Shown one piece after another: positions 29,446-40,079 of a stretch of 64,000 bases of DNA; the first letter of the stretch is position 1; every line of letters starts with the position of its first letter. The translations under genes and the position numbers were made by a program. The notes under the pieces were generated by a model, which was not told the DNA's origin, did not search any database, and saw only the letters and a program-made list of their open reading frames with translations. Source of the DNA: Prorocentrum cordatum (Eukaryota; Sar; Dinophyceae; Prorocentrales; Prorocentraceae); the NCBI GenBank assembly GCA_963575745.1, contig CAUYUJ010016897.1, forward strand, positions 147,001 to 211,000. Reading direction: 5' to 3'.

Positions 29446-31934
29446 ACCCGCTCATGCGCCAGTTCACACGGTCGGCAGCAATACCCACTATGCCACGTGA
29501 GACGACCTACACACCGGCACGCAGAGACAAAATCCCCGATTCCTCATGGGCACGCCCGGCCCTAGTTACCAGAAGCCTGAGTAAGAAAGAAGTTGCCGCA
29601 TAACCACGTGCACAGGAAGCCCTGCGACAAGAACACGAGAGATTGGAAAAGAAACAAACGTGGATGTTGGAGACTGTTGCAGAAACAGCTGATATTGAGT
29701 CACAAGCTATTCGGACTGGGACGAAAGTTCATTTCTTCAATATCTTGGAACTATCTTCAGTCAAACACGAAGAACTTCCACCTGATCTACGTAAATTCAA
29801 GGGCAGAGTGGTGGTTCAGGGCAATACAGGCAAAGATGAAACTGGTTTGGCCGCCATATTCGCCGACGCCGCTTCCAATGCTTCGCATATTGAGGCTTCC
29901 AAACTTTGCGATGCTACTGCGTTATTGCCACAATATGCGGGCGAGCAAAGTGATGCACCTGGAGCCTACACGCAAGCATTATTATACGGCGACGGACGAA
30001 TCGATCCAGTTGATACTTGGATTACCATACCTAAATGGCGACAACCGACATCCTGGTCAAAATACAAGAAGCCCGTGTGCCGATTACGATTGGCACTATA
30101 CGGACACCCTCTTGCAGGGGTCTTTTGGGGACGAAAATGTCGTACATGCTTAGAAAGCGTTGGTTTCGAGCCTATTCCAGGATGGGAGTGTGTATGGAGA
30201 CACAACAAACTGGGACTGATACTTTCAGTATATGTGGACGACTTCAAATTAGCCGGACCAGCTAACAATCTACAAGCTGGCTGGGATTATATCCGCATAA
30301 GCGGTATTGAGTTTGATCCACCTACTCCATACTCACAATATCTTGGCTGTGGACAACAGGCATACGAGGTACCGCAGAATATCTTCGACAAAAGAATGTC
30401 TACCATACGACCTATGTTGCCCGTACACAATGAGATAGATCACACTACAGCCAAACAAGTTCGTGGAATTCGACATGATATGCTTGGTTTTACCGATCAG
30501 TGCATTGAGCGGTACCTGGAATGCGCTTCCAAGCGCGCCCAGGGACCGGGGTCACGTCGGAAACGATCCGACTCGCCGAGGACTTCGCGATCCAAATCGC
30601 CTGCATCCCCCGGGTCGGTCGCCAGACCTACTAGTGCGCTCAACGCACGGCCGCGATCATCCAGCCCAGCAAGATCGGTCGATACGACATCTACTACAAC
30701 AGACCCCATACCAGCCACATACGATGACCTACCTGACGCCGAAACCCCTGGCATCGGGGGCACCTCCTTCACCGATTCCGATTACTCCGACGAGGGCATC
30801 CTTGGCCAGGACGCGGCGAGTGTACTGATGAAGATTCTCTACCTGGCACGTTGCTGTCGTTTCGAACTTCTACATCCAGTATGTATGCTAGCCAGAGAAA
30901 TTACCAAATGGAATACCACGTGTGATAAACGTCTACATCGATTGATATGCTACATCAAAACAACGCGTACACATTGTTTACACGGATGGATAGGTGATTC
31001 GTCAGACAAGTTATCCATCATGCTCTTCACTGACGCCTCGTTCGCCGATTGCATGACATCATCCAAGTCCACTACCGGCGTCTTCGCCGCGCTTGTTGGA
31101 CCAAATGCGTTCTTCCCGGTCAACGCTGTGTGCAAGAAACAAACTGTTGTATCGCACTCATCTACATAATCCGAGATCGTTGCTTTTGACTCAGCACTAC
31201 GACTGGAGGAATTACCATTACTCTCATTCTGGGAAGCCGTGGTGGGAGTTGCCAACACATGCAAAGAGAAGAATACTTGCCTGAGCTGCCAGGGGCGCAC
31301 CGACACGGCGACGTGTCCGACGTTGGCCGCCAAAAAGAAGCGTAAGCCATCGCCTCGCAAGGCACCCCCCACAAGGGGATCTTCTCCTAGCCGTAGGCAA
31401 CTACCGCTAAATACGGAGTTACCTACGCCTCCAAAGAGGCGTACAATATCCCATGAGGGTACCGTATTGCACGTGGATCCAGAATCAGCTAACGAGATTA
31501 GTTCTCCCAAAGTGCGTCTTATTGTCCTCGAGGATAACCGGGCCGTGATCAAAATTGCCCAAAAGGGACGTGCACCAACACTTCGTCATCTTCATCGTAC
31601 TCATCGTATCAACCTGGATTGGATATGCGAGACATGCCAACTCGAACATTTTGAGCTCAAATATGTAGGTACATAAGAGCAGATCGCAGATATGATGACC
31701 AAACATTTCGAGCCGAAGAAAGCAGACCTCTGGAGGGACCTCTTGGAACACTCGCTCATCTTTCCCGCTACTCCGGTACAGTGTCTTCCAAAGAAACAAT
31801 GGAAACCACTACGAGGGCCTCGGAGGCCCGACGGTTTACCTCATGTTGCAGAACCTCCAAAACTGGATGGATGCCCGGAAGTATGCAAACTATTACTGAC
31901 AGAAAAAGAAAGATGGGGCGAGGTAGGATCATAA
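29412..31934 (+). pseudogene. copia element 1 reverse transcriptase - RNase H
   Basis: One frame throughout, with three TAA stops (29601, 31167, 31674). RT signatures: FKGRVVVQGN, EQSDAPGAY (first catalytic Asp), LALYGHPLAGVFWG, and LSVYVDDFKLAG (catalytic Asp pair), all present. A ~90-residue Arg/Ser/Pro-rich insertion separates RT from RNase H. RNase H: LFTDASFADC, VVSHSST-stop-SEIVA (TAA where the catalytic Glu is expected), VLEDNRAVI, and YVGT-stop-EQIADMMTKHF (TAA at a non-catalytic residue). A basic ~80-residue insert lies inside RNase H, as in related dinoflagellate copies I know. The interrupted codons are probably GAA or AAA in origin. Confidence 0.88.
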
Positions 31935-31940
31935 TGTGGA

Positions 31941-32621
31941 ATGCGGTGCGTTGGACAAGGCAATCACGAGGGCATATGCGCATGCACGTACCACATTGGT
32001 GTACCAGCTGCAGCTATTGTTTCGCGCACACCTCGGTCAAGAGCACGTTCCCCGCACGGTAGACATCCCCGCCATCCTCCCTCGCCTCCACAGGATACAG
32101 AGAGGTCTAGGACACTAATTGTACGTTCATGCCGCAGCAATTTTACGACTCGAGCTACAAAGCTTACAGGCATCCTGTTCGCTGCGTGCGAGGCGAAAAT
32201 AAGTGAGATTGGTTCTAATCCCGATACCCCCATCCACGAGATGGATCAGGCACAGCCGCTCCACCTCATCGGCTGGCCCATCGGCTGCGACGCTGAGTAC
32301 GACCCGAACGCCAAGGACGACGACCGCGTGGGCTTCACGTACCACGCTCAAACTGGTCGCCCTCGTGATCCTGATGATGGATACATATGCGTACATCAAC
32401 GGCGCGCTGATCGCAGTGCAGATTTTGATCTCCGCGTACCCGACGAATCCACGATTCGAAAAATTGCCCGCTCTGCGCCCGCCGACGTCAAGAGTTGGAT
32501 CAGCGAAACTGGTGGATCAGTCGGCGGCAACGCCAACTACGAGTACAGCACGCTTACGGCTACCCCATGGCTGTCTTCCATGAGGGCTATGTGCATGCTT
32601 TCCAGCCTCTTCACTACATGA
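31941..32621 (+). CDS. hypothetical protein remnant downstream of copia element 1
   Basis: Up to 226 residues, unrecognised. The most protein-like part starts near 32240 (MDQAQPLHLIGWPIGCDAEY) and runs about 110 residues, with hydrophobic and charged residues in globular proportions. A second frame near 32560 also gives sensible sequence (YGYPMAVFHEGYVHAFQPL), so a frameshift may end the real reading. Being on the same strand right after Pol, it could be an extra element ORF or a captured gene fragment. Confidence 0.35.
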   Translation: MRCVGQGNHEGICACTYHIGVPAAAIVSRTPRSRARSPHGRHPRHPPSPPQDTERSRTLIVRSCRSNFTTRATKLTGILFAACEAKISEIGSNPDTPIHEMDQAQPLHLIGWPIGCDAEYDPNAKDDDRVGFTYHAQTGRPRDPDDGYICVHQRRADRSADFDLRVPDESTIRKIARSAPADVKSWISETGGSVGGNANYEYSTLTATPWLSSMRAMCMLSSLFTT

Positions 32622-32716
32622 TCATTTGAACGCAGTGACCCCAGGAGCGCACCGCAAGTGCCCGCCAATGGACCTTACGACGATGCTATTGAAGACGGAG
32701 TGGATGATGATTCACA

Positions 32717-33850
32717 ATGATTGGTCCAAAATTGGCAGTGCAGTACTGCGACAATATTCCCAGGACAGCGTTCAGGATACAAAAACACTACTATGGAAAT
32801 GGTATTTGTGCACCCTCTGATGTATACAGCAATGGATTGACAACTCCATGCCATGCTCCTAAACTTGAGCGTGTAGCGATCAAGTTACCCACACGCCCAC
32901 CTGGCTTAGCCAGGACATCGGATACATCGGGACACATCGGCCACATTGTTGAGGATAATTTGGTCACCGACATGCGAGCATTTTCCGACATTAACCAGAC
33001 AGGCAAATTTCGCCGCAAGCTCAGCACATGGTTGACTGCGCGCGGAGGCTTCGGAGGTATCGGATCATATTCCAAGGCGGTGGCAACACCATCCGATCGC
33101 CCAGAAGGCTGGGAGGCAATATCAGAGCACGACGAGAATATGCCAAGTACCTATCGTTGGCAAGCATACAACGAGGGCAATGTCTTCTTTGGCGAAGCCC
33201 CCGGTGAGATCGACCCTGGTCTTACTCCTGGTCCTGATATTGACCCACTCGAGCTGGAACAAGCAAAGTGCAGCGCTTTCTGTGGTGGTCGTTTGGTTTC
33301 TACTCTTCTTTCAGATAATGGGTGGTGTTCCCTTGTACAAGAAGATCTGGGACTACTCTTGCATCATGCCTTCGGTCCATCAGGGCACGCATGCAAATGG
33401 ACCAACTTGTACACCGATTCAACATGGATTATGCACCCCAAGAAAGGAGCCAAGGGTGCAAAGCACAAGAAGTACCCGAGCCACGGCATTGACGAGCTCA
33501 ACAATGCACAGAAGCGAGAAGATCTCGCCAAAGTATCAAATGATGCTCTTGTACCGTTGTTTATGCCGTGCCTCAATCGCGCGGAATGCATGGGTGGCGC
33601 TACCCTCGAGCACTTGTCGACCATCATCCGCGACGACATCATGATGTGGGCATTCTCCTTTGGCAATTATAAAGGTTCAGACAGAACGACACGCCGATCG
33701 GCCAATATTGCATTCAATTGCCAGAGGCTGGTGGAGACACCCGCTATGGTATGGAGGAACTGCGTAACCAGCGTACGCAGACACAGGACAGCCGTACCAC
33801 AGCTATTCTCAACAACCAGTTTGAGTCCACCCTCGAGCAGCGCAACATGA
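32717..33850 (+). CDS. hypothetical protein, unrecognised
   Basis: 377 codons from ATG 32717 (start uncertain). Composition is globular, with few low-complexity runs (for example WQAYNEGNVFFGEAPGEIDP and DNGWCSLVQEDLGLLLHHAF), suggesting it was once under protein-level selection. Its sense ends near 33715, where another frame (33718 onward) continues with similar composition, so the two may be one broken ~900-residue ORF together with 31941-32621. No domain recognised. Confidence 0.4.
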   Translation: MIGPKLAVQYCDNIPRTAFRIQKHYYGNGICAPSDVYSNGLTTPCHAPKLERVAIKLPTRPPGLARTSDTSGHIGHIVEDNLVTDMRAFSDINQTGKFRRKLSTWLTARGGFGGIGSYSKAVATPSDRPEGWEAISEHDENMPSTYRWQAYNEGNVFFGEAPGEIDPGLTPGPDIDPLELEQAKCSAFCGGRLVSTLLSDNGWCSLVQEDLGLLLHHAFGPSGHACKWTNLYTDSTWIMHPKKGAKGAKHKKYPSHGIDELNNAQKREDLAKVSNDALVPLFMPCLNRAECMGGATLEHLSTIIRDDIMMWAFSFGNYKGSDRTTRRSANIAFNCQRLVETPAMVWRNCVTSVRRHRTAVPQLFSTTSLSPPSSSAT

Positions 33851-34608
33851 TCAAGATGATCCGCGAGGCCAGATGCCTCATGTTACACAGCGACAATGCC
33901 TCCACCAAAAGGTGGCGTGATTTCAACGAGATCATCTGGAGTTACTGGGCCAATGATTTTCCTGCATATGTGAAACAAAGACACTATTGCAGAGGCCTCA
34001 ATGCCATGGTGGTATGGAGCGCGAATGACATCGCATGTGCCAACCACGGACAGAACACCGTGGACATGCGTCGCCACATGGATCGCGCACCTACTGCCGT
34101 ACGTGAGCTCCAGAAAATGGAATGTGAGGGTGGCGTCCCGACGCTCATGCCAGTACACGTACAAGTGGATGTATCACGTTTTGTCGATGTGATGCAGTAT
34201 TTCCGCTGCCCCACGGTCATGGGGCCTGGCAAAACAGCACAGTGGGGCGTACGCCCGAACTTTGATTACCACACGGACGATCTGATCAGGATTATGCAAA
34301 ATGCCCAGACCTCCATCCAGCACCTCCCACCTATCAGGATCGCCATCGTGAAGGCCGCCCAGACCTCCATCCAGCACCTGCGTTTCAACCAGTCTTTATC
34401 GAGAGCGCTGTTCGCCCGACCTAGGGCCGACGGCGCACGGCGCGCACAGGGCGTTTACCAGACAGGCGACCAGGTTTCTACTGGCGCGGGAATGGGAAGC
34501 CCAAGCGTGAATGGGCTCTCCAGTGGCATGGGCCCTCATCATCGGTTTCGAAGGCGCGTCCAACGTCTGGGTCAGCCACCGCTCCACCACCGCCATGGTC
34601 AACCGTAG
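33718..34608 (+). CDS. hypothetical protein, probable continuation of the preceding ORF
   Basis: 296 codons, no ATG at the frame opening (TTG). Contains a helical, charged segment (TLEQRNMIKMIREARCLMLH) and a globular stretch with Trp/Tyr (FNEIIWSYWANDFPAYVKQR). An 18-residue in-frame tandem repeat (NAQTSIQHL ... AAQTSIQHL) arises from a 54-bp duplication at 34303/34357. After ~34400 the sequence turns Arg/Gly-rich and may be non-coding. Unrecognised. Confidence 0.4.
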   Translation: MPEAGGDTRYGMEELRNQRTQTQDSRTTAILNNQFESTLEQRNMIKMIREARCLMLHSDNASTKRWRDFNEIIWSYWANDFPAYVKQRHYCRGLNAMVVWSANDIACANHGQNTVDMRRHMDRAPTAVRELQKMECEGGVPTLMPVHVQVDVSRFVDVMQYFRCPTVMGPGKTAQWGVRPNFDYHTDDLIRIMQNAQTSIQHLPPIRIAIVKAAQTSIQHLRFNQSLSRALFARPRADGARRAQGVYQTGDQVSTGAGMGSPSVNGLSSGMGPHHRFRRRVQRLGQPPLHHRHGQP

Positions 34609-34706
34609 ACATATACCACATGTTTCAGGCTCTGATATTGTGCCATGGGGTCACGTCCTGAACGCCATGAAAGGGCAACCGGCTCCACCAGCTGGACCTC
34701 CCCCAG

Positions 34707-36137
34707 GTGATGCACCAGCTGACCAACCACCTCACGATCGAGGAGGAGGCGGAGGAAGTGGTGGAGGAGGAGGCGCACCGCCTCCATCGCGTGACGGTCC
34801 CATCGACGGACACGCAGATCAGGGCGTGTTCATCGACTCCGTTGGTCCAACCCCGGCAGAAACGCCCACGCGCTGCGGACGCCTCTGCGCAACCTGTCGC
34901 GCTACCAGCTCCAGTGCCCCCCAGCTTCGGCAACGTCCAAGACGCGCCCGGCAACCGTCGCCAGCATGCCTTTATGGTGTGGCTTAGTCGTAGACAAGGA
35001 GATGCCGACCTCGCACCTACTGCAGGCGCTAGTGGGAGTGGTTCGCAGCCAGGACCTTCGGGAGGAGACCTACCGCCCGCGGCGCTCGCAGCAGCCGCTG
35101 CCGCGCCCGACGCCGCCGCAGACTCCGGTCCTGCCGACGCACCGCCCGACGCGCTCGACGCCCCGCCAGCACCCCTACCCGATCAATCCGAGCAGGCTCC
35201 AGCAGACAACGACCAAGAACGACGGCCTCCATAATTTCAGATCGGAACTCCCGAAGGCCCGCAAGAGGGGCCAGCCGACGAGGACGGATATAGTTCGGGA
35301 TCTGATATGATACGCAGTTGGGCGAAGCAGATGGAGGAGCAGCCCAACCAGGGAAACGAGCTTCGCCAACCTCAGCAGCTTCCCGACCAAAGAGGAGCAA
35401 AGACACAACGACGTGATCAGCAGGAAGATGCCCCCCAGGCAAAATGACGTGATCGACGAGAACGCGATGATCCGAGAACTCGGGCTGCAAAGAGGAAAGA
35501 GCTGCTGGACGACCTACCGAAGTGCTTCAAGAAGCCCCGTGACGCCAACAAGGTAGACTACGACTTGGACATCAAGGCCACCTCAGACCAGATGCAGTTC
35601 GCTCCGTCCCTACGCGGAATACTCCTCACCGGGAAAGCTGCCGCCACGGAGCTAAAGTATGGTACTCTGACCAACAAGGAAAAGCAGCTCATGGACGGGG
35701 CGATGAAGGTCGAGTGGTCCAAGTGGACGGAGTTCGGGGCCTACGAGAAGCTACCGCCCAGGGAGCTGAAGGAGCTCTTGAGGCGCAATCCTGGCATGCG
35801 TCCCGCGGGCGCACGCTGGGTGCTCACCAGCAAGGGGGCCAACCTCATGAAGGCCCGCCTCGTCGTTCAAGGATGCCAGGGGGACAAATCGCAGATCCGC
35901 GCGGATGCGCCGACAGGATCTAGAGATGCACTTTGCCTTGCCCTCGCCGCTGCCTCACAGTCTGGTTGGGATGGTACGCCGCATGGCGCCATGACGGCCT
36001 ATCCCCAGTCTGGCAATATCGAGAGGCTTCTGCTGCGGCACTTACCGGGCGAGATCGCGATGGCGACTGGCGCCATCTATGGCACTCGTGATGCCGGAAG
36101 ACAGTGGTACCTCCTACACCCAGAGAGTCTTCAGTGA
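34707..36137 (+). pseudogene. copia element 2 linker and N-terminal RT
   Basis: One frame with stops at 35232 (TAA) and about 35443 (TGA). The first ~240 codons are Ala/Pro/Asp-rich disordered sequence. From ~35480 it is recognisably the copia Pol linker and RT N-terminus: MDGAMKVEWSKWTEFGAYEKL, RPAGARWVLTSKG, KARLVVQGCQG, IRADAPTGSRDA, GAIYGTRDAGRQWY. The segment between 'ASQSGWDG' and 'QSGNIERL' is poorly preserved: the catalytic-Asp context normally found there (SADATNAYLQ-like) reads TPHGAMTAYPQSGN, so the first catalytic Asp appears lost. Ends by frameshift near 36115. Confidence 0.75.
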
Positions 36138-37101
36138 GCGCGGCCTTCTCAAGAGCAGGCTCCAGAAGGGGCTCTGCTATTTCTACGATCCGAGGGGCCT
36201 CGCAGCGGTCATTCACTAACATGTTCACGATTTCTTGATCGCCCAGCGGAACGACGCCTCGGAGTGGCGGCGCGTCATAGGCAGTTGGGAGAAGAAGTTG
36301 CACCTCAAGAAGGTCGACGGCACTATCAAGTACTTTGGCCGCATCATCTCCAAGACGGACGATGAGTTCCGTGTCGCGCAGGTGGCCGCCGCCAAGCAGG
36401 TGGGCCCTGTCGAGATCACCGCCGCGAAGGACCGCGCCCCGGGGGACGGGCTGTCACTAGAGGAGGTGTCTGGTTACCGACACACTCCAGGCCAACTGGT
36501 TTGGCTTGCCGTGCAGACGCGAGTCGACATCGCCTGCCTGGTCAGCATGGCCGCCAGGCGCACCAACGTCGCCACCGTGGCCGACGCCAAGACACGCAAC
36601 AAGACGGTGACCTACGTTCGCGGGTCCGCCGACTTCGCCATCGTGTTGAAGCGCAACCTCATCGACCTGAAGACCTGCACCACGGTTTTCTTCAGCGACG
36701 CCGCGCTTGCCAACATTGATGGCATCAAGAGCCAGTGGGGCATGGTCCTGGGCCTCACCCATAGACCTCGTGATGTCGTCGGGGGCCGTTGCGATCTGTG
36801 GCTGCCCGTAGCTTGGCACTCCGGTACCGTCGAGAGGTCCGCGAAGTGCACGCTGCCCGCCGAGGGGCACGCCGCCCTCGAGGGGGCCGAGATCAACACC
36901 TGGTTCCGCCAGCTTCTTACCGAGGCCTACAATCCCAAGAAGCCGCTCAAGGAGATCGACGACCTCAGCCTGGAGCGCCCTGGGGAGGTTCAGCGACGGC
37001 CAGGGCCTCGTCACGCACATCCAATCCGACGTCGGTCAGTCTACCGACAAGCGGTTCCGCATCGTCGCCTCCATGATCAAGGAGTCCGCGCGCCCCAATA
37101 G
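36113..37101 (+). pseudogene. copia element 2 RT C-terminal part and RNase H
   Basis: After the shift near 36115 the frame reads RVFSERGLLKSRLQKGLCYF, then a TAA near 36220 followed by HVHDF. Canonical relatives have H/Y-V-D-D here, so the first Asp of the catalytic pair has become His and the RT is dead. It continues through KKLHLKKVDGTIKYFGRIIS, SGYRHTPGQLVWLAVQTRVD, and RNase H with VFFSDAALAN (Asp) and AEGHAALEGAEI (Glu). Sense leaves this frame near 36975 by another shift. Confidence 0.75.
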
Positions 37102-37531
37102 CGAGCTGCGCTTGACTTGGGTGCCTACCTGGAGTATGGTCGCAGACGCACTCACCAAGGGGATGGAGACCGGCCTGCTGCTTTCGTCCTTCGGCGCCAA
37201 GAGGCACAATTTCGGCGCCAGGCAGCCCGGCGCCGCCATGATCGCCTCGGCGATCGCCGCGTGCATCGGCAAGGTCAGGGGTCAGCCGACCCCAGGGCCG
37301 CCGCCGCCGTTCGACCTGAACCACTACTGGTACATGTGCTACATGACCTGCCTCTCTATGTTCCTGGGCAGGACGACCGTGCTCGGCCTCTTCGCGATCA
37401 TGTGGTTTATGGTGTCCCAGAACGCCATCAGGCAGCCGCCGCCGCCGCCGCAGCAAGATGACAGGGCCACCGCTGATCGGCGCCCCGGGTGTGATGATCG
37501 CCGCCTGGGCAGACGCCGCAACCGCCCGTGA
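36978..37531 (+). pseudogene. copia element 2 RNase H C-terminus with membrane segment
   Basis: The frame gives HIQSDVGQSTDKRFRIVASM and then LTWVPTWSMVADALTKGME, the copia RNase H ending (…ADxLTK). It is followed by a Pro-rich stretch and a long hydrophobic segment (YWYMCYMTCLSMFLGRTTVL, continuing GLFAIMWFMV), about 30 residues and likely membrane-spanning. A membrane segment after RNase H is not part of canonical copia Pol. Confidence 0.65.
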
Positions 37532-38032
37532 TCCCCGAGGAGGAGGATGACGACGGGGGCATCTACGTGCCCGACGTCATGGCGACTGCGACTGCGGCTG
37601 CAGCGGCGCAGAGCAGTTCCTCGGCTGGCTGCGCTACGCCGAGGCCATCGGCAGCGCCGGCGCCATCGCCCGCTTCGCCGCAGGACAGCTTCGCCGCATC
37701 ATCAGCGCCGAGTACGCCGTGCACAATCACGAGTTCCTCATCGGCCAGCATCGTACCCTGGAACAACTCAACGCCGACAGTGTCGCCGGCGGAGATCAAC
37801 GAGTGTGCCGCGGCAGGGCGCAATCTTCGCGTGGGACACAACCCGCAGCGTCTACGCCACCTGCGGGGCCTGCAGGCGCCGCTGGCTTCGCCGCAACCAC
37901 AGGGTGCACAGCCCCGATTTCTCGAGATTGCATCCCACGCTGAGGCAGGAGCTGCAGGGCAGGTGGGCGCAAATGATGGGAAGCGCTGCGCCCGGCAAGG
38001 GGCTAGGAAGAGGGGCTAAGAAGTCCACGTGA
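37528..38032 (+). CDS. small ORF after copia element 2 Pol, unrecognised
   Basis: All three + frames are partly open. The most protein-like reading changes frame: FLGWLRYAEAIGSAGAIARF near 37620, then IFAWDTTRSVYATCGACRRR near 37830, to a Lys-rich end at 38032. The pair CGAC could be half a zinc ribbon. Probably the 3' extra ORF of element 2 with frameshifts. Unrecognised. Confidence 0.35.
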
Positions 38033-38061
38033 GTGATTCCCCCGCCTGCAGTGCCTGTATT

Positions 38062-38222
38062 TGTCTTCGCCACCTGGACGCTGTTTCTAGTAGCCGCGCA
38101 CGTACTCCGCATCTAGTGTAGTTGTCTTTGCAGCCCGAACGCTGCATTTGGCAGCCGCACACACTCCGCATTTAAGATAATTGTCTTCTCTGCCCGGACG
38201 CCGCCATGCTGGCAGCCATTTA
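38062..38222 (+). repeat. three degenerate ~60-bp tandem units
   Basis: Units start at 38062, 38123 and 38182 with tgtctt(c/t)gc-like sequence, each containing (c/g)gacgc(t/c)g and ending ccgcac-actccgcat. Periods are 61 and 59 nt. The rest of 38037-38593 is non-coding with nothing else recognised. It may be the 3' untranslated or LTR region of copia element 2. Confidence 0.6.
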
Positions 38223-38593
38223 TGTTTCATCCGCGTTGGCCTGATCAGCCTGTGTGTGTGCGTTTGTTTTTGACGGTGATGGCGATCACCCGCCATTGCT
38301 TCGCTACCAGTGCCCTCCTTGCTACAAAGTAATAAGGCCCGAGCCGAGAGCCCGTTGTATGGAGAATTCACTTTGCAGGTGCGCGCAGAGCACCCGTTAA
38401 ATCGCCCCGAAGGGCAGCGTGTTAGCAAACCGTGCCAGCCGTTTGCCTGCAATAAATTATCTCGATTATCATCTCCCTGCTTGCAATGCAGTTTCCGGCG
38501 AATGACTTGTTATAGTCCCCGCTCAGGCGCCCGAGACGGCGACTAGGAGGAGTGTGAATCAAGCTCACTCCCCATGCTGTTTCTTTCCCCGTT

Positions 38594-38655
<62 letters not shown>

Positions 38656-38656
38656 G
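38594..38656 (+). repeat. (TTG)n microsatellite
   Basis: 21 uninterrupted TTG/TGT/GTT units. Confidence 0.95.
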
Positions 38657-39419
38657 AACATTATTTCTTCTTAAGAATAATTATTGTTGGGGCCCCTGGT
38701 GCACGACCCCCCCGCCGCGCCTAGGCCGCAGCCTCATTTTCATTATTTTCGTGAGGAAGTCTCAGGCAAAACGGGGGAGTCCGGATCCGGTTGTGTTGTT
38801 ACGATCGGTTTTCCCTTGCAAAAAATAAGCTAAAGTGGACATTTCTTGTTCTAACATAACCAAACTTCAAGAATCCCTTGCAAAAAATAAGGTAAAGTGG
38901 ACATTCGCGCGCGCAAGACGAAATCCTTCCAAAACCTTAGTTTTCGTAGCGATTTTAACATAAAAACATCAAAAAACCAATGGTTTTTCAAAAAAAAAAA
39001 ATGTCAAAATTTCATCCCGCGCGCTCTTGCGGATTCGTAGGAAACCCAACACTTTTTAAACATTTCTGTCAAACGGGCTTTTGCGAGCAACTTTTTCGAA
39101 CTTCTGCAACAACGGTTGCGCACCTGCCAGGGCCATCATCCCTGTCAAATAATACCATGCGGGACACATTCGTTTTTTCTTCGCGCGCGCACGCCGTCGT
39201 CGTCGGCCGCGGGGCCCTGAATAGTAGCCACGGTCGTCCGCATGCCACGAAGTGAAGTGTCCGAACGTCATAGGGCGGGAAGCTGGGTGTGGGTGGTGGC
39301 GAAGAGTCGTTTGGAAATTTGGTAGAGCTTGAACCGGCCCCCCCACAAAGTGGGGGTATTGCCCGCCTCCTATGAAAACCCTGGCACTGGTGAGAACGGA
39401 GTGTCCCCACGTGCTAGTA

Positions 39420-39420
<1 letters not shown>
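38657..39420 (+). other. non-coding segment bounded by (TTG)n on both sides
   Basis: 764 nt with no convincing ORF, lower GC, and an A-run at 38988-39001. Bounded left and right by (TTG)n in the same orientation. Confidence 0.5.
38813..38905 (+). repeat. 31-bp direct repeat, period 62
   Basis: cccttgcaaaaaataag followed by (c/g)taaagtggacatt occurs at 38813-38843 and 38875-38905 with one difference. Confidence 0.9.
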
Positions 39421-39503
<83 letters not shown>

Positions 39504-39517
39504 CTCTCTCTCTCTCT
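39421..39517 (+). repeat. (TTG)n followed by (TC)n
   Basis: About 82 nt of TTG repeat running directly into a short TC tract. Confidence 0.95.
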
Positions 39518-39663
39518 GTTTGTATATATCCCTGCCGCCGCTGTTTATTGTCGAAGGGCCCTTGGCCAGAGCTACGCTATTTGTCTTGAGCCGCGCTCAG
39601 CAAAAGAGATCCTAGGCGCTGCGCGCCGATCCATATCACAGCTGATGCTCATGATGAGCATCT

Positions 39664-39884
<221 letters not shown>

Positions 39885-39887
<3 letters not shown>

Positions 39888-40075
39888 GGAGGAGGAGGAG
39901 GAGGAACGGGAGGAGGAGGAGGAGGAGGAAGAACTGTTGGTGGTGGCCGGATACGTAGCCGAGGATGTAATAGAGGAGGATATAGAGGGTGGAGAAGAGG
40001 AGGAGGGGGAGGGGAAACATCTGGAAAAGGAGCAGGAGGAGGTAAACCAGGTGGAGGAGGATGAGGAGTAGGGCC
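39885..40075 (+). repeat. (GGA)n-rich purine tract
   Basis: Impure GGA/GAG repeat directly after (GAT)n, leading into R1 copy 1. Confidence 0.85.
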
Positions 40076-40079
40076 CGTG

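Larger units (their letters stand above)
23108..31934 (+). mobile_element. Ty1/copia-type retrotransposon 1, decayed
   Basis: Order Gag - protease - integrase - RT - RNase H, which is the copia order (integrase before RT). Interrupted by stops at 24428 (TAG), 28627 (TGA), 29601, 31167 and 31674 (all TAA), plus frameshifts near 28350 and 29420. No LTR pair, primer-binding site or target duplication was recognised, so the ends are those of the coding region. Confidence 0.85.
34707..38032 (+). mobile_element. Ty1/copia-type retrotransposon 2, Pol remnant
   Basis: RT and RNase H segments of a copia-type Pol different from element 1, with at least two frameshifts and three in-frame stops. Integrase and protease were not found upstream, so it is 5' truncated or diverged. 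A membrane segment and a small ORF follow. No LTRs seen. Confidence 0.75.

Noticed and set aside
38062-38222. Possible CRISPR array
   Set aside because: Units are degenerate tandem copies without unique spacers, in a eukaryotic context.
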